Shown: positions 23,866 through 35,226, counted from the first letter of the stretch. The stretch is DNA of 64,000 nt from Tupaia tana (GCA_026018925.1 JAKSZU010000018.1:32583807-32647806), one strand, 5' to 3'. Made by a program: numbers and translations. Notes: generated from the sequence alone by a model not told the origin.

Positions 23866-24323
23866 GTCCCCAGGAGTGATGAGGGTGGAGGCTTAGCCCC
23901 AAATCTAATGAAATCCATCTTGTCTAATGAAGACCTAACCTAGACCACTCCAAAGAGAATGAACACTCCTTGTACTGGGGAAAACCTTCGTCAAAGCTGA
24001 GGTTTTTCTTCTCCTCAAAGAGCAGCAGGCCACTTACCAATGCACCTCCTCACTCCTGACAGAACATGAATTTCTTTCCAAGTACACCTGGACCCCCATG
24101 TCTGGCCATAAGGTCCCCACCACACCCTGCCCTGGGCCTGGCCCTGACACAGGTGCTTTGTCTTTCTTTCTTTGTACACAGATTCTCAGAGGGTGGGAAG
24201 CTGGAGGCCCCACCAGGATGAGGGCTCAGTGCCTCTCATAATGGGAGGTCAAACAAAATGAAAACCCACCTCCCTGGCCCCATCATCTGAATTCCTACAT
24301 TGGCTATGACATGGCTAAGGGGG

Positions 24324-24448
24324 AAATATTGGATTTATTTTTATGAGTTAGTCATAACCCCAAGGCCCTTAAGAGGAACTGTGCGAAGTGAATCCATTCA
24401 GAAGGTTGAGAAGGTCACCACTAACTTGTAAAAATAAATCCAATATTT
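24324..24448. repeat. Imperfect inverted repeat, 36 bp arms
   Basis: The left arm 24324-24359 and right arm 24413-24448 pair over 36 bp with about 5 mismatches. The outer 20 bp (AAATATTGGATTTATTTTTA) match perfectly, with a 53 bp loop between. It could be a short inverted-repeat transposon or a hairpin. I do not recognise a family. Confidence 0.85.
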
Positions 24449-25097
24449 TTCACTCTGTCTTATTAGATTTATATGATGCAGACATCTGAGAGTGGTTTGT
24501 TTTTTAAAAAAATTGGTCATTTTCCAACACTATTTTAGAATATTTCTTCCTAGCTTCAATCAAACACCCATTCCATTGCTGATCATCTGGCCATGTGACA
24601 GTTTCTTGACTTTTTTTTTTTAATTTTTGAAACTAGTACCTGAGGGTCTTCACATATCCCTCATTTCACACTACAGGAACCAGCACCATTGTTGAGGAGA
24701 CCTTGTGTAGCCAAACAACGGAGGTCGCAAATGATGGAAAATGTGATGGGTGGTGTCACTGGCAGGTTAAAAAATTCACATTTCAATTGAAAAAAATTTT
24801 TAAAGCCAACAACATAGGACCAAATTGACCCACTGTCATCACTCAGGAAACAAGCTATGTTTCCAGTTGTCCAGGCTGGTTCTCTCTTAGCCAGTGACTC
24901 TCAGTAAGAGAGAGGGAGCATCAGTTGCATGAGGGTTTGTGGGGGGCCAATGGTGGGGGAAGTCCGTGAATGGCCCTCTTTTTCCTAGGGACTTCCTCAA
25001 GTCCACTCCCTCTTTTTCCTTTCCTTCCTCATCATCCACACACTCTTTTTCACAACAGTTCGACAATGAGTTTTACTGCCCCTGAATCCGACTTCCT

Positions 25098-25726
25098 CTC
25101 TGTGTTCTATTTCGAGGACTTCCATAACAAAATGTCATAGGCTGGGTGGCCGAAACACCAGGACTTTCTTTTCTCACAGTTCTGGAGGACAGAAAGCCAA
25201 AGATGGAGCTATGAGCATGGTGAGCTTCTTCTGAGGCCCTTTACTTTGCTGGAAACTATCTGTTCACTGTGTGTTCCCGGGGTCTTTTTCAACTTGTCAT
25301 GTGTCTAAATCTTCTGTTCATGCTATAGGGCGCATGCGCTCGCCAGACAGACAGAAAGAGACATAGAGACAGAAAGCGAGAAATCACCCCCCAGGGGGTA
25401 TGGTCACGCCACAATCCCTTCTCCTCCATTCTCCTCTCGGGATCTTGGGCACGCACGCACATGCGCCGATGTGAGTTGTGTCCGAGACGCGAACCGCGGT
25501 CAACTACGTGGGAGTCCAGCGACATAGCCATTACGCTAACTGCTGGTTCCCTAAATCTTCTGTTCTTATAAGGACACCAGTGAGAATGGATTAGGGACCT
25601 CCATAAGACCTCATTGTAACTTAATCACCTCTTTAAAGACCTTAGCTCCAAGTACAATTATATTCTGAGGTCCTGAGGGTTTAGGACATCAACATATTTT
25701 GGAGGCTCACAACTCAGCCTGTAACA
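25098..25726 (-). mobile_element. ERVL-MaLR (MLT1/MST-type) solo LTR split by a SINE-A
   Basis: CATAACAAAATGTCATAGGC, GGTGGCCGAAACACCAGG and TCACAGTTCTGGAGGACAGA on the left, with TCTTATAAGGACACCAGTGA, AGACCTCATTGTAACTTAAT and CACAACTCAGCCTGTAACA on the right, form one inverted LTR. It has no coding capacity. Confidence 0.8.
25321..25550 (-). mobile_element. SINE-A inserted in the LTR, truncated at its 3' end
   Basis: The copy starts directly at TGCTATAGGGCGCATGCGC without a poly-T, so its 3' tail is absent. A 15 bp target duplication CTAAATCTTCTGTTC flanks it (about 25306-25320 and 25551-25565). CpGs are well kept (GAGACGCGAACCGCGG). A GGTCC segment in the middle is missing. Confidence 0.9.
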
Positions 25727-26119
25727 TCCCTCCACTTAATGTCTACACTAAGCTTTCTACTAACAAGGCAGGTTTGTCCTCATATGGCTTTTATGCCCCT
25801 CACAGTACTCCCAGTTCTGCTAAGCACAGAAGGGGATCCACAAAGACTTGTGTTGCTAAACTTCCACAACAAGAGGGGTGATGATGCAGGGGTCATCTTT
25901 AAGGGATGTGATTGTCAAGCAACCATTGTTTTTGCTACCTCAGAGCTGCCTTCCATAAGTTACTTGTGTGCACCTACCCACATACATTACTCTCTTAGAT
26001 GACCTTTCTCTATACAAAACCACTTCGGATAGAAAAAGAAATAATGGGATTGACCATGATTTTACTCTGCCAGTGGTAGAAACACTGATCATCCCCATGG
26101 TTTGTTGGGCTTGGACCTC

Positions 26120-26232
26120 TTTTTTTTTTTTTTTTTTTGCACTCGCCAGACAGAGAGAGACAGAAGATTTGGCCACGCCAATTATTGTGTGTCGTACGTG
26201 GGAGTCCAAAAGCCATTAGTCTGGTTGCTCTG
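26120..26232 (-). mobile_element. SINE-A with internal deletion
   Basis: An 18 bp poly-T is followed by GCACTCGCCAGACAGAGAGA and GGCCACGCCAATTATTG, then jumps to CGTACGTGGGAGTCC. The whole GGAGAAGGGATT...CGGGCGC middle and box B are missing, so only about 110 bp remain. Confidence 0.8.
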
Positions 26233-26575
26233 AATTTCCTAGTGTTGTGAGAAAAGGCATTAGCCTCTGAAGTCTATCCAGATAGATCCCATGTTATCTC
26301 TATGATGCTGGGGCTCACCTGGAAGGGGTGTGAGCCATGATGTCAGAGCTCAGCTGTCTTATCTGCCAGCTCCAGCTCTTGCTTCTCGGTCCCTTCTGGA
26401 GGATACAGTGAAGAGGTTGCAGTACACTGGTTAGGTGGATTCTGGTGGTCCTACATCATTCAGTTTTATCAGTTTTTACCATAGCAATCTTCACTGGCTC
26501 TCAAGGCTAGGTCTTTGTATAAGAAAGCTGTTCTCAGATAGGTGTGACTTTTTTTTCTTTTGGTTTAGAACCTTA

Positions 26576-26576
<1 letters not shown>

Positions 26577-26644
<68 letters not shown>

Positions 26645-26648
26645 TGTG

Positions 26649-26679
<31 letters not shown>

Positions 26680-26682
26680 TAT
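26577..26682. repeat. Compound (TA)n(CA)n(TA)n(CA)n microsatellite
   Basis: Successive blocks of TA, CA, TA, TGTG, TA and CA repeats span about 105 bp. The long alternating TA blocks are self-complementary and could form cruciform structures. Confidence 0.95.
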
Positions 26683-26816
26683 TGAGCTCAAGAATACCAT
26701 GTTTCATGTGTCACTGGGTTAAGGGTGGGGGATATACGTGGCAGAACAGGTGCACAGAATATACATTAACAAAGATACACACAGTCACACAATGATAAAA
26801 CTAGAGCTGGGGCTGC

Positions 26817-27190
26817 TTAAGATTTGGGTTCCTCATCACTCAGCAGCATGTTGGGAATCCCGCGGCCGATGGGGAGCAGACATCCAGACTCCAGGCACTG
26901 CAGGGTGCTCTCCATCGCATCCGCCTCCAGCAGCACATGGTGCATCTTTGTCAGAAAGTTTTCCTCATGCTTATAGGCCTGAATCAGCCCCTGGGCACCT
27001 CAACCAAATGCAAGAGCTGCCTCTTCCAGAAACGTCTCCCACTCCACCATGGGTATCATACACACCATGAAATCCGGGTTGAATTTACAAGGTTGATGTG
27101 AACCTCAGTGGTCTGGAGGCCGGGGGGAAGCCACAGGACCCCATCCTCCAGCAAGTGCAAGCTAAACAGATTGTGTGTGAGCAGTTTCAT
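26817..27190 (-). pseudogene. TRMT112: Processed pseudogene of TRMT112
   Basis: Read on the minus strand from the ATG at 27190, the first residues MKLLTHNLFSLHL closely follow TRMT112, the small zinc-binding activator of several rRNA, tRNA and protein methyltransferases. Further matches include FNPDFMVCMIPMVEWETFLE and, near the end, GIPNMLLSDEEPKS before a TAA at 26817. The reading frame is broken: one base appears lost after LVN (about codon 36), and a TGA occurs downstream. No introns are present and the length matches the family's about 125 codons. These features show a retrocopy. About 100 bp of possible 3' UTR precede the microsatellite on the plus-strand left. A SINE-B abuts its 5' side. 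Confidence 0.9.
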
Positions 27191-27206
27191 GTCACCGCAC
27201 GCACCT

Positions 27207-27440
27207 TTTTTTTTTTTTTTTAAGTTTATCTATTTAATTGCTCATGAGCAAGACAGAGAGTGAGAGAGACTCCCAACAGGGAGCAGGGTCTCGATGCCAT
27301 CATCCCACCCAGCCAGCCCCAGGTCATTGGCAAGTATATGCCCAGTGTACTCAGGAAGGTCTCTGGACTTGAACCAGGAACCTTCACATGTGGGATTGCT
27401 TGCAGATCTTCACATTTTACTGCTGCACCACCATCCTGCC
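27207..27440 (-). mobile_element. SINE-B
   Basis: The reverse copy has a poly-T, TTTAAGTTTATCTATTTAAT, CATGAGCAAGACAGAGAGTG and CCAGGTCATTGGCAAGTATA. The box-B region reads CTTGAACCAGGAACC and the head TTTTACTGCTGCACCACC. It abuts the TRMT112 retropseudogene, only about 15 bp from its ATG. Confidence 0.88.
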
Positions 27441-28600
27441 TCAGATGGGTGTACCTTTAAAAGTGCACTAAAAGACCACCGGTAAAGCCACTCCTCTGAC
27501 TTCAGGAAATGTTTCTGAAAGTGTGCTCTGTGGAATAGTAGGTTCTTAGAAGTCACTATCCTGGGTTAAGAGAAAGAGTTCTTTAAGTAAAAGGAGGGAT
27601 TACAACTTTCTTTTACACTTCGTTTTCTCAGATCCTAGCCTGCAGCCTGCCACATAGTCTAGCCAATAAATCTACACAGGTAAGCTGGGGAAGCACCAGA
27701 CCAAAGCCAGAATTAAGTGGGCCTTCTGATTTCATGCCTTCTCGGAGCTTTGATAAAGTGATATTCTTTAGGAAATGTCAAGAGGGGACCTGCTCTGCAA
27801 AGACATTTCTCTGGATCTAAAGTGGCAAAATGCAGCTAACCACCAGGTTGGGGTCATCTTGTTCTACAGGGAAGTGGTTTTATAGATGCGAGAGCTTCGC
27901 GTTCTGAGTGGGAAAAGGACGCTACATGGGGAGCTAAGGAGCATACACCTGACAGAAAAGGGCCTTTGGGGTTAGGGTTAGGCTATTTCTAGGATGTTAA
28001 CAGAAAACATAAATTGCTTTGTTTCCCTTTCAGGCATAATGTTTTTGTTCAGAGGCTAGGGCTTAGACAGGAAACCAGGAGGGTTTGGAAACCCGGACAT
28101 TCTCTACACCCATTTGGGAGAAATCTTGATTGAAGGCCCTGTCTCTAGGAAGTAACTTAGTCCATGTGTATCGGTTACATGGCAAGTATGAAAAGACAGA
28201 GGAAGTCAATTTGCATAGATCTGTCCCAGGTCCCCAATGAGAGCAGCAGATGTCTTGGGCAAGTCAATCTTCCTGGGGGTGAGGAAGAAGTAGAGAAGAG
28301 AGGACCCAGGACAGTGGCTCACTTGAGTCTGGTAGGATCACCGAGGTGGGTAAGGATTGAGGAGATGGGACCCCAAAAGGACCTTGAAGAGTGTAACAGA
28401 TTCACAGTGATGCCTCGCCTGACCCTGCTCCCTGATAACCTCCAAATAAACACCACCTCATTATCAGGCAGCTACGTCTATTTTTTCTAATTCTGGAAAA
28501 AACATGAGAGAGAGGCAGAAAGTAAGAGAGAGACCGAGAGACAGGACAGCTCCCATTTCTCAGAGCTTCAATTTAGCTTTCCCTTTGATGAGCGGCTGCC
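27441..28600. other. Unique non-coding sequence
   Basis: I recognise no gene or clear repeat. A 108-codon open frame at 28164-28490 has no recognisable domain. Purine-rich GAGAGAGAGG tracts at 28504-28545 may be the remnant of an old SINE. Confidence 0.5.
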
Positions 28601-30008
28601 ACGATATACACGAAACGAGTGTAATTTAGAACTCAGGAACCTCAGCTCTCAATAATTCCCTGCTAGGTTTCCGTCTGCCGAAGAGTAAATAACACAACTG
28701 CTACAAACGCTGGGAGCGAAATCTCCAATAACAGCTCTATGCTTATGATAACTTTCCCAATTTTCTGCAATCTCCACCGCTTCTCCCTTGACTTGGGTCT
28801 GTATCAGATTTTTTTTTTCCTCTTTATTGAACATCTGCCTTGGGACCCACTGTCACAAAAAGTAATAAACACATCAATCCAAAAGAAAAAGAGAGGATTG
28901 AGCGGTCCAGACTACTTAACCAATCAAATTGGCAGCTGGCCGAGTTAAATGGAGAGGTGAGCGCTAGAGACCCACTTCCTAGAGAATGTTCCTAATGATG
29001 GTACCCACCTGCGGCAGAAGATGGACACTCTTCCCACTGCCCCACTCCCCAAATGCATGGGGCTTCCTAATAAGTTAATTGCAGTTTCTAAGACTAATTA
29101 TAGAGTTCAACCTTTGTTGAGGTCTCGAGCCCTGGGATTAATTTGTAAGTCTTTCATTCAGCCCAACTTGACAGTTTCCTCTTTGCCCTTGCATTTCCAA
29201 AATATGAGAACAAGAAAAAAAAAATCTGTCTTGGAAGAAAGAATTCCTTTCCTTAAAAAAATAAGCCCACACAATAATAATGCCTTCTCGACTTATTACC
29301 CGTGGACTCTGCAAACGTGTATTGGAGACAGCAATCATGTTCACTGTCCCTGAAGGTCCGCCCCCCTCCCCACCTAAAGAACAACAACAAAAAATTATGC
29401 CTGAAAGGGAAACAAAGCAATTTATGTTTTCCCGCTAACATGCTAGAAATAGCCAAAGATTACTTGCATACCGAACAGACGAAATCAAATCTTTCACTAC
29501 TGCTTAAAAAAAAAAATCCTATTACAAATTACATTTAACTCAGGTGTGTATAGTTTGCCAGTTCTTATCCAATTGTAAATTAGACCAGGGTTGCCTGTTG
29601 GGAGGGAAAAGTGGCTTTTGAAACATGTCTTATTGACTGGGTATAAATTACCTGCAGCAGATTTGTGAAGCAAATTTGAAGCAGGAGATGCCTCCAGGCA
29701 ACACTGTATTGATTGGAGATTGATATTTGGCTGATTTTAAGGTGAAAAATAAATATTGTTTTAGCAGCAATTTAATTAACAAATCATTGCACAAACGGTA
29801 AGAATATTGTGTTGTATAATACAGGGATTTAAGCTTTTTAAAAAACAATTATCTGAGAAATGCTTAGTTTCACTCGTAGATTAATTGTCTTTACTTATCA
29901 CTCTGAGTCTCTCCGTGAGTTCTCATAAAGCAAAATAATGGCAGTGAGCACCCTGCTCATTTTTCTTTAGACTTTAGAAGTGAGGTTTTCTCTGCTCCTA
30001 AATGCAAT
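28600..30008. other. SINE-free AT-rich block, candidate regulatory
   Basis: About 1.4 kb without SINEs contain many homeodomain-like and forkhead-like cores: TAAGTTAATTGC, GACTAATTATAG, GGGATTAATTTG (29070-29145), then TAAATATTG and TTTAATTAAC (29745-29785). No coding match was found. Functional status is inferred only from motif density and lack of insertions. Confidence 0.4.
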
Positions 30009-30021
30009 AAACACACTTCTC

Positions 30022-30295
30022 TCTCTCTCTCTCTCTTTTTTTTTTTTTTTTTTGAAGCGGTTTTTTTCTACAGGGCGCATGTGCTCACCAGAGAGACAGA
30101 GAGACAGGAAGCGAGAAATCACCCCTCGGGGGGATAGCCACACCACAATCCCTTCTCCTCCATTCTCCTCTCGGGATCTTGGGCATGCACGCACATGCGC
30201 CCGGCGCAAATTTAAGCCAGTGGGTCCAGGACTTGAACCATGGTCGACTACATGGGAGTTCAGCAACATAGCCATTATGCTAACTGCTGGTCCCA
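30022..30295 (-). mobile_element. SINE-A, full length
   Basis: A CT run and poly-T lead into TTTTTTCTACAGGGCGCATG, with all modules through TAACTGCTGGTCCC. The 13 bp target duplication AAACACACTTCTC is at 30009-30021 and 30296-30308. Confidence 0.94.
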
Positions 30296-30369
30296 AAACA
30301 CACTTCTCATCAGCATTGGTAAAAACTGAGTTGTGCCATTAAAAAAAAAATATTCTTTATGTGTTTAAA

Positions 30370-30597
30370 GCTCATTTATTTATTTCTTCCATGAGTTAGG
30401 GGAACAGAAAAACAGACACACAGAGAGGGCATCTCCAACAAGGTCTTCATGCCACAATACACTCCCAGCTTTGGCCAGTCCTAGATATACTCAGTGTGTT
30501 TGTGGAAGACTGGACATGAAACAGGAACCTTCCCTAATGGATTAGCCTCAAGAACATTGCATTTTACTGCTGCACCATTGTCTTGCCTTAAGTTGTG
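30370..30597 (-). mobile_element. SINE-B
   Basis: The inverted copy has a CATTTATTTATTTCTTCCATG tail, ATCTCCAACAAGGTCTTCAT, the CTAGATATACTCAGTGTGTT middle and the TTTTACTGCTGCACCATTG head. Its box-B region has decayed to GACATGAAACAGGAACC. Confidence 0.85.
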
Positions 30598-30629
30598 CTG
30601 TTTATAGCAGAGCCCTTATAGGACAGTTG

Positions 30630-30745
30630 AAAGTTGGAGTGAGTAGAAGACCAGGCTGTCAAGTCAGCTCTGTCTTCAAGCTATTATGTGATCTTGGGCA
30701 GATGGCTTCGTTTTTCCCAGTGCTAGTTTTTTTCTTGGATCAGAT
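30630..30745 (+). repeat. MIR-like fragment
   Basis: ATTATGTGATCTTGGGCAGATGGCTTC resembles the 'tgtgaccttgggcaagtcactt' segment of MIR. Only about 100 bp are recognisable. Confidence 0.5.
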
Positions 30746-31299
30746 CACCCTTAAGGTAATAATGTGCTGGTAAATGTTTAGTAACCAGCTCTAGAGAGGA
30801 GAGTCCTGATGTGTAGCGTTTGCCAATTGCTATAGTGTAAATACTGTCACAATAGCTGATTTTAAGCTACTGGTTTGATATTACTGAATACATAGTTGGT
30901 AAGAGTTGCCTTGAGCCACCTCAAACCAGCTCAGATGACCACTAAGATTCCTTACAGTTCAAGATGTCAGGGAGTTTATGGATATAACATATATAAATGA
31001 TGATCAGCTTTCAGAAAATTAAACAAAATGTAAATGTATTTGTACAGGAAGAGTATCCCTCCCCCTCCATTTTTTTGATATTTCAGAACTTCCAGTGTAC
31101 CTTCTAGTATAACAGGACTATAATAGTGAATATCAATATGATTTTCTTATTAATTGCATGTCCAGAATACCCAAGTTTTTTTCATTTTATTCTTTTAAAG
31201 GGAAAAAGCCACAGTAATAGGAAAATCATTAATGTAATGATGTCTAGAAGGATTTCTAGGAAGCCTCCAATGAACTGATTCTTCAAAACACTCTTTCAT

Positions 31300-31760
31300 T
31301 CTTTAATGTAAAAATACTGTTAATACATGTGCATTGAAGAAAATTCAGGCAAATTGAGAAAAGCAAAAAATGAAAAATAAATGTAAATCACTCAGTCTCA
31401 TCAATAGACTGAAAGTCTAGTGGATTATTATTATTTCTCTCCTCTCTCCACCTCTCTCTCACACATTCATTTATATACATAATTTTTTAATGGAATCAAA
31501 GATGTTATAACTCTTTACTTGACAAACAATGAAAATATTACTATTTTTAGTATTATTTAGGAGTACTCATTAAATACTCCTCCATTTTTTTCTACAGACT
31601 GCACAACCAAACCTTAATCAATCAGTCACTCCTTCATTTATAGACCTTTTGGCTACTTTCAGTTTCATATTAGCAGAAGACAACTGTATTCAGCACCATG
31701 GACTGACTCTTGTACACAGCTGTCATTATTGCTAATGAATCAATTGGAAGAACAGGAGTT
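31300..31760 (-). repeat. L1M-type LINE fragment
   Basis: ATACATGTGCATTGAAGAAA, AAATTGAGAAAAGC and the later CCTTTTGGCTACTTTCAGTT follow the inverted order of an old L1 3' region as I remember it. Divergence is high and the ends are uncertain. Confidence 0.45.
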
Positions 31761-32193
31761 GCTGCATCTATTAATAAACTTCTAAAAAAGATCAAACTTG
31801 TCACTGAAAATCCTTTTTATTAATATCTCTGTATGAGATCACAGAATACCCATGGTCTACGGATAGGCCCAACATTGACTGAATGACATTAAATAGTTGT
31901 ATTTTGTTTCTCCCATGGGGCAACTAAACCAAGTGAAGAGGTTGTAGTTGTCATGCTATCAGTCAAATGCCACTGCTCTTTATAAGGATGGGCCCTTTGC
32001 CATGTAGGGAAGACCAGTTTGTGATCCATCTTCCAATTTCAGAATTGGAAGAAGGAGGCTTTGACAAAAGCCCACAGAACTGTCCTTGCTTGAGGGAGCC
32101 TCATACTAAATGGGCATATATGTTAGGAGCTTCTGCAGGTCTGAGGAAAGAGGCTACCTGAAGGGCAGTCCTTGCTTCACAAGGCACACAGGA

Positions 32194-32265
32194 TGGGGTG
32201 CCCATAGTCCCAGCTACTCAGGAGGCTGAGGGAGAAGACTGTAACATAGCAAGACGCTGTCTAAA
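32194..32265 (+). mobile_element. 7SL-RNA-derived fragment
   Basis: CATAGTCCCAGCTACTCAGG AGGCTGAG joined to AACATAGCAAGACGCTGTCT matches the 5' and 3' portions of 7SL RNA, with the central S domain missing. This is the organisation of 7SL-derived SINE monomers. It is only about 70 bp and no box-B region follows. The next 40 bp are an (AC)n/T/A-rich tail. Confidence 0.7.
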
Positions 32266-32304
32266 ACACCACACACACCCGTTTTTTTTTAAAAAGAAAA
32301 GAAC

Positions 32305-32582
32305 GGGACCAGCAGTTAGCGTAATGGCTATGTTGCTGAACTCCCATTTAGTCGACTGTGGTTCGAGCTCTGGACCCGGTGGCTTAAATTCGCGCTGGGC
32401 ATGTGTGCGTGCGTGCCCGCCCAAGATCCTGAGAGGAGAATGGAGGAGAAGGGTTTGCGGTGTGGCCATACCCCCTGGAGGGTGATTTCTCGCTTTCTGT
32501 CTCTGTCTCTCTCTGTCTATCTGGCAAGCGCACATGCCCTATAGCAAAAACCTCTACAAAAAAAAAAAAAAAAAAAAAAAGA
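32305..32582 (+). mobile_element. SINE-A, full length
   Basis: The copy runs from GGGACCAGCAGTTAGCGTAA through GGTTCGAGCTC and CCATACCCCCTGGAGGGTGA to a 24 bp poly-A. AAAAGAAAAG on both sides may be the target duplication. It sits directly beside the 7SL fragment's tail, using the A-rich tail as its target. Confidence 0.93.
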
Positions 32583-32639
32583 AAAGAAAAACACTCTCTT
32601 GTCATATAGATTTACTGTAAGAAATTGACAGCTTTAGGG

Positions 32640-33285
32640 AATTTCTGATTTGCCTTTTCAACAATATTCAAGGGGTTGCTCAATTCAGAAACTAGAGCAA
32701 GCCGAATGAGAAAGAAACCACTGAGATAAGGGGAGAGTGAATAGAGAAAAAACCACAATTGATTAATTAAAAACTCTCATAAGAACAGCAGGTTGGATAC
32801 TGTAGAAAATCAATTTAATGAAGTAAAAGACAAATTCAAGACATATTCTATTATACACATGGGACAGTTTGATAGATAGAAATTTATAGTGATAGAGAAA
32901 AATGATCAAAGACACATTGGAAAAACCTAAGGTTTCCATGAACAGAACAAAATAGGGTAAGTTCTAAGTTATTTTTTAATAAACGGAAGAAAGTAAATAC
33001 AATTTATAAAAAAGAATGAGAAATCAAATAAGAATAAAAAACATAGAAAACCCAAACATTATTGCTGTAATATATAAGTATATTAATTATTAAATAAAGA
33101 CCCATAAAAATAAGTTACCCCTATTAAAGTCAGAGCTCCTCAGACTGTTTTGAAAAGTTGCTATTTAGGTAGATAATTCTAAAAATGACTCCAGATTATT
33201 AAATAGGAATATAGACATTTGAATATGAAAATAAGGTTGATTTAAAATATACATATTAAATTGTATCCCCTTCAAAAAAAGACTA
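32640..33285. other. AT-rich non-coding sequence
   Basis: Long A-rich stretches with no SINE are present. They may be a degraded LINE interior, but I cannot assign a family or find a frame. Confidence 0.4.
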
Positions 33286-33289
33286 TATC

Positions 33290-33637
33290 TTTTTTTTTTC
33301 TTTTTAGTTTTGCTATAAGACGTGTATACTCTCCAGAGAAATACAGGAACAGAGAGAGAGAGACAGACAGAGAGAGAGAAAGAGAGAGTGAGAAATCACC
33401 CCGTTGGGGGGTATGCTCATGCCTCAGTCTCTTCTCCTCCACTGCTTTTGAGATCTTGGCAGGTACTCAGGAGGATGGCCACGCCGCCATCCCTTCTCCT
33501 TCATTCTCCTCTTGAGATCTTGGGCACGCATGCACACGCGCCCGGTATGAGTTTAAGCCACTGAGTCCAGGATTTGAACTACAGTTGACTACATGGGAGT
33601 TCAGCGATATAACCATTACGCTAACTGCTGGTCCCAG
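33290..33637 (-). mobile_element. SINE-A with duplicated middle module
   Basis: The copy is about 345 bp, longer than the usual 260. The block GGTATGCTCATGCCTCAGTC...GAGATCTTGG (33410-33459) is repeated as GGATGGCCACGCCGCCATCC...GAGATCTTGG (33473-33523). The two blocks differ at many positions, so this is likely a chimera of two subfamilies. It ends TAACTGCTGGTCCC. Confidence 0.88.
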
Positions 33638-33639
33638 TC

Positions 33640-35200
33640 CAGCTAAAGTTTTGAGCCAAAGCCTCTGATGCTAAGTCGAATGTGCTTGCTCCTTTAACAA
33701 CAGCCACAAAACTTTGACCTGATTAATCCACAAACTTTATAAAGGAAGAAGCTTGACCATGTTCATGGGAGCTGAGATGGTTCTAAAAGAGTGAGCATTA
33801 CTAATAAGAGCAGCCATTACACATGAACTTTTCTGTTGAGAGCTTGCCCTGATCTTTGACTCATTCTTCTCTTTAATTAAATGGAAAAGAGTTGGAGCTC
33901 CCACAGCTCCGTGTGGTCCCTTCCCCAGGGGCCCTGCCTCCCGTCCACTCATGGGGGCTCGGAAGGGATGTAGTGGGGCAGCAGAGGCAGCCAGAGTCAC
34001 TTTGCTAGTGGAGGAGTCACTTCTCTGGCTGGGCAGGGGCTGCGGGAAGGGAGGGCATCTAGCCCCCTAATGCAGATGAGGTCTCAAAACCTTTCCCATG
34101 TGTCTTGCCCATGGCTGAGGACAGGGCTCTCTGAACTACAGAGTTAGTTGGCTTTTTAGTCTGGGATTGGCACAAAGATTGATGTTCCTAGTGTGACCAC
34201 ACTCACCATCCATCACGATTAGTTACAATAAAATCTCTCTTCGTGTTTTTAAAAGCCCTTGGAGTTACATTCCATTATGCAGTTAACATCTCGCAGATGG
34301 TCAGGCCATTGTTCAACGAGGGAGCCATTTTTTGATCACTGAAAAGGAAGTCATGGAATGAGTGCTTGACCTTCCCAGAGGCTCTCGAGACCCTGAGCCT
34401 GGAGGAGAGAAGACGAAACAAAGAAGGGGGGCCCTTGTTCACTCCCAAGAACTCAGGGGTTGGAGTGAAATAAGTGGATGAACAAAGCAGAAGGGCTTGG
34501 GTTACCGGCCTCTTTCTTGAGGGAAGTTAACCTGGATGCCCTTCGCTGTCTAGAATACCTGGAGAATCTTTTCTGAAACAGTTTTACTGCACAGGAATGT
34601 GGTCTCCGAGGCATGACCCTCCCAGGCTGCTCCATGTCCAACTTATTCAATTAACATTTGATCTGAGCCCTTGCTGGGAACTCGGATGACAAAAGGTGAA
34701 GGGATAATTATCTATGCCACCCCCAGACTGGCTGCTTTTTTCCTCCCTCCTCCTTCCACCTCCCACTCTGGTCTCTACCAACGCTACACATGGTACGACT
34801 GTTCAGCTAGTAATCCAGGCCCTGTGGCAATTTTGCTAACTTAATAATCACTCCCTCTGGTTGTGGGAGGATACCACAGCCCCGCTCACTGCCCTGTAAC
34901 TGTAAGCAGGAGAGTATGCAACCCCCATCCCTTGACATTGGGCTTGGCCATGTGGCATGCTTTAGCCGATGGGGTGTGAACAGTTAGGGTGTAGGCAGGA
35001 GCTTTAAGAGCCATTGCATACTTGGGCCGGTTTTCTGCCTTTTTTTTTCAGTCTGTTCAGAACAGATACTGCTCCTAAGGCTGGCTGCTAGAATGAAGAA
35101 GACACAGGGAGCACGTTCCATAAACGATCCACAGTGACCTGTAGCTGCTTGTGATCTAAGTTAGAAATAGCTTCTGGTCCCAAGGCACTGAGATCCTGGG
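33640..35200. other. Unique non-coding sequence
   Basis: I see no gene. A segment near 34920-35010 (GACATTGGGCTTGGCCATGT) resembles a eutherian interspersed repeat that I cannot name. Open frames of 60-90 codons are unrelated to known domains. Confidence 0.45.
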
Positions 35201-35226
35201 GTTTGTTTGTTACTACAGCACCGCTA

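Noticed and set aside
27967..27984. GGGGTTAGGGTTAGG resembling telomeric repeat
   Set aside because: Only two units, too short to be an interstitial telomeric tract.
28164..28490. 108-codon open frame starting MCIGYMASMK
   Set aside because: No domain or similarity is recognised, and there is no support beyond openness.
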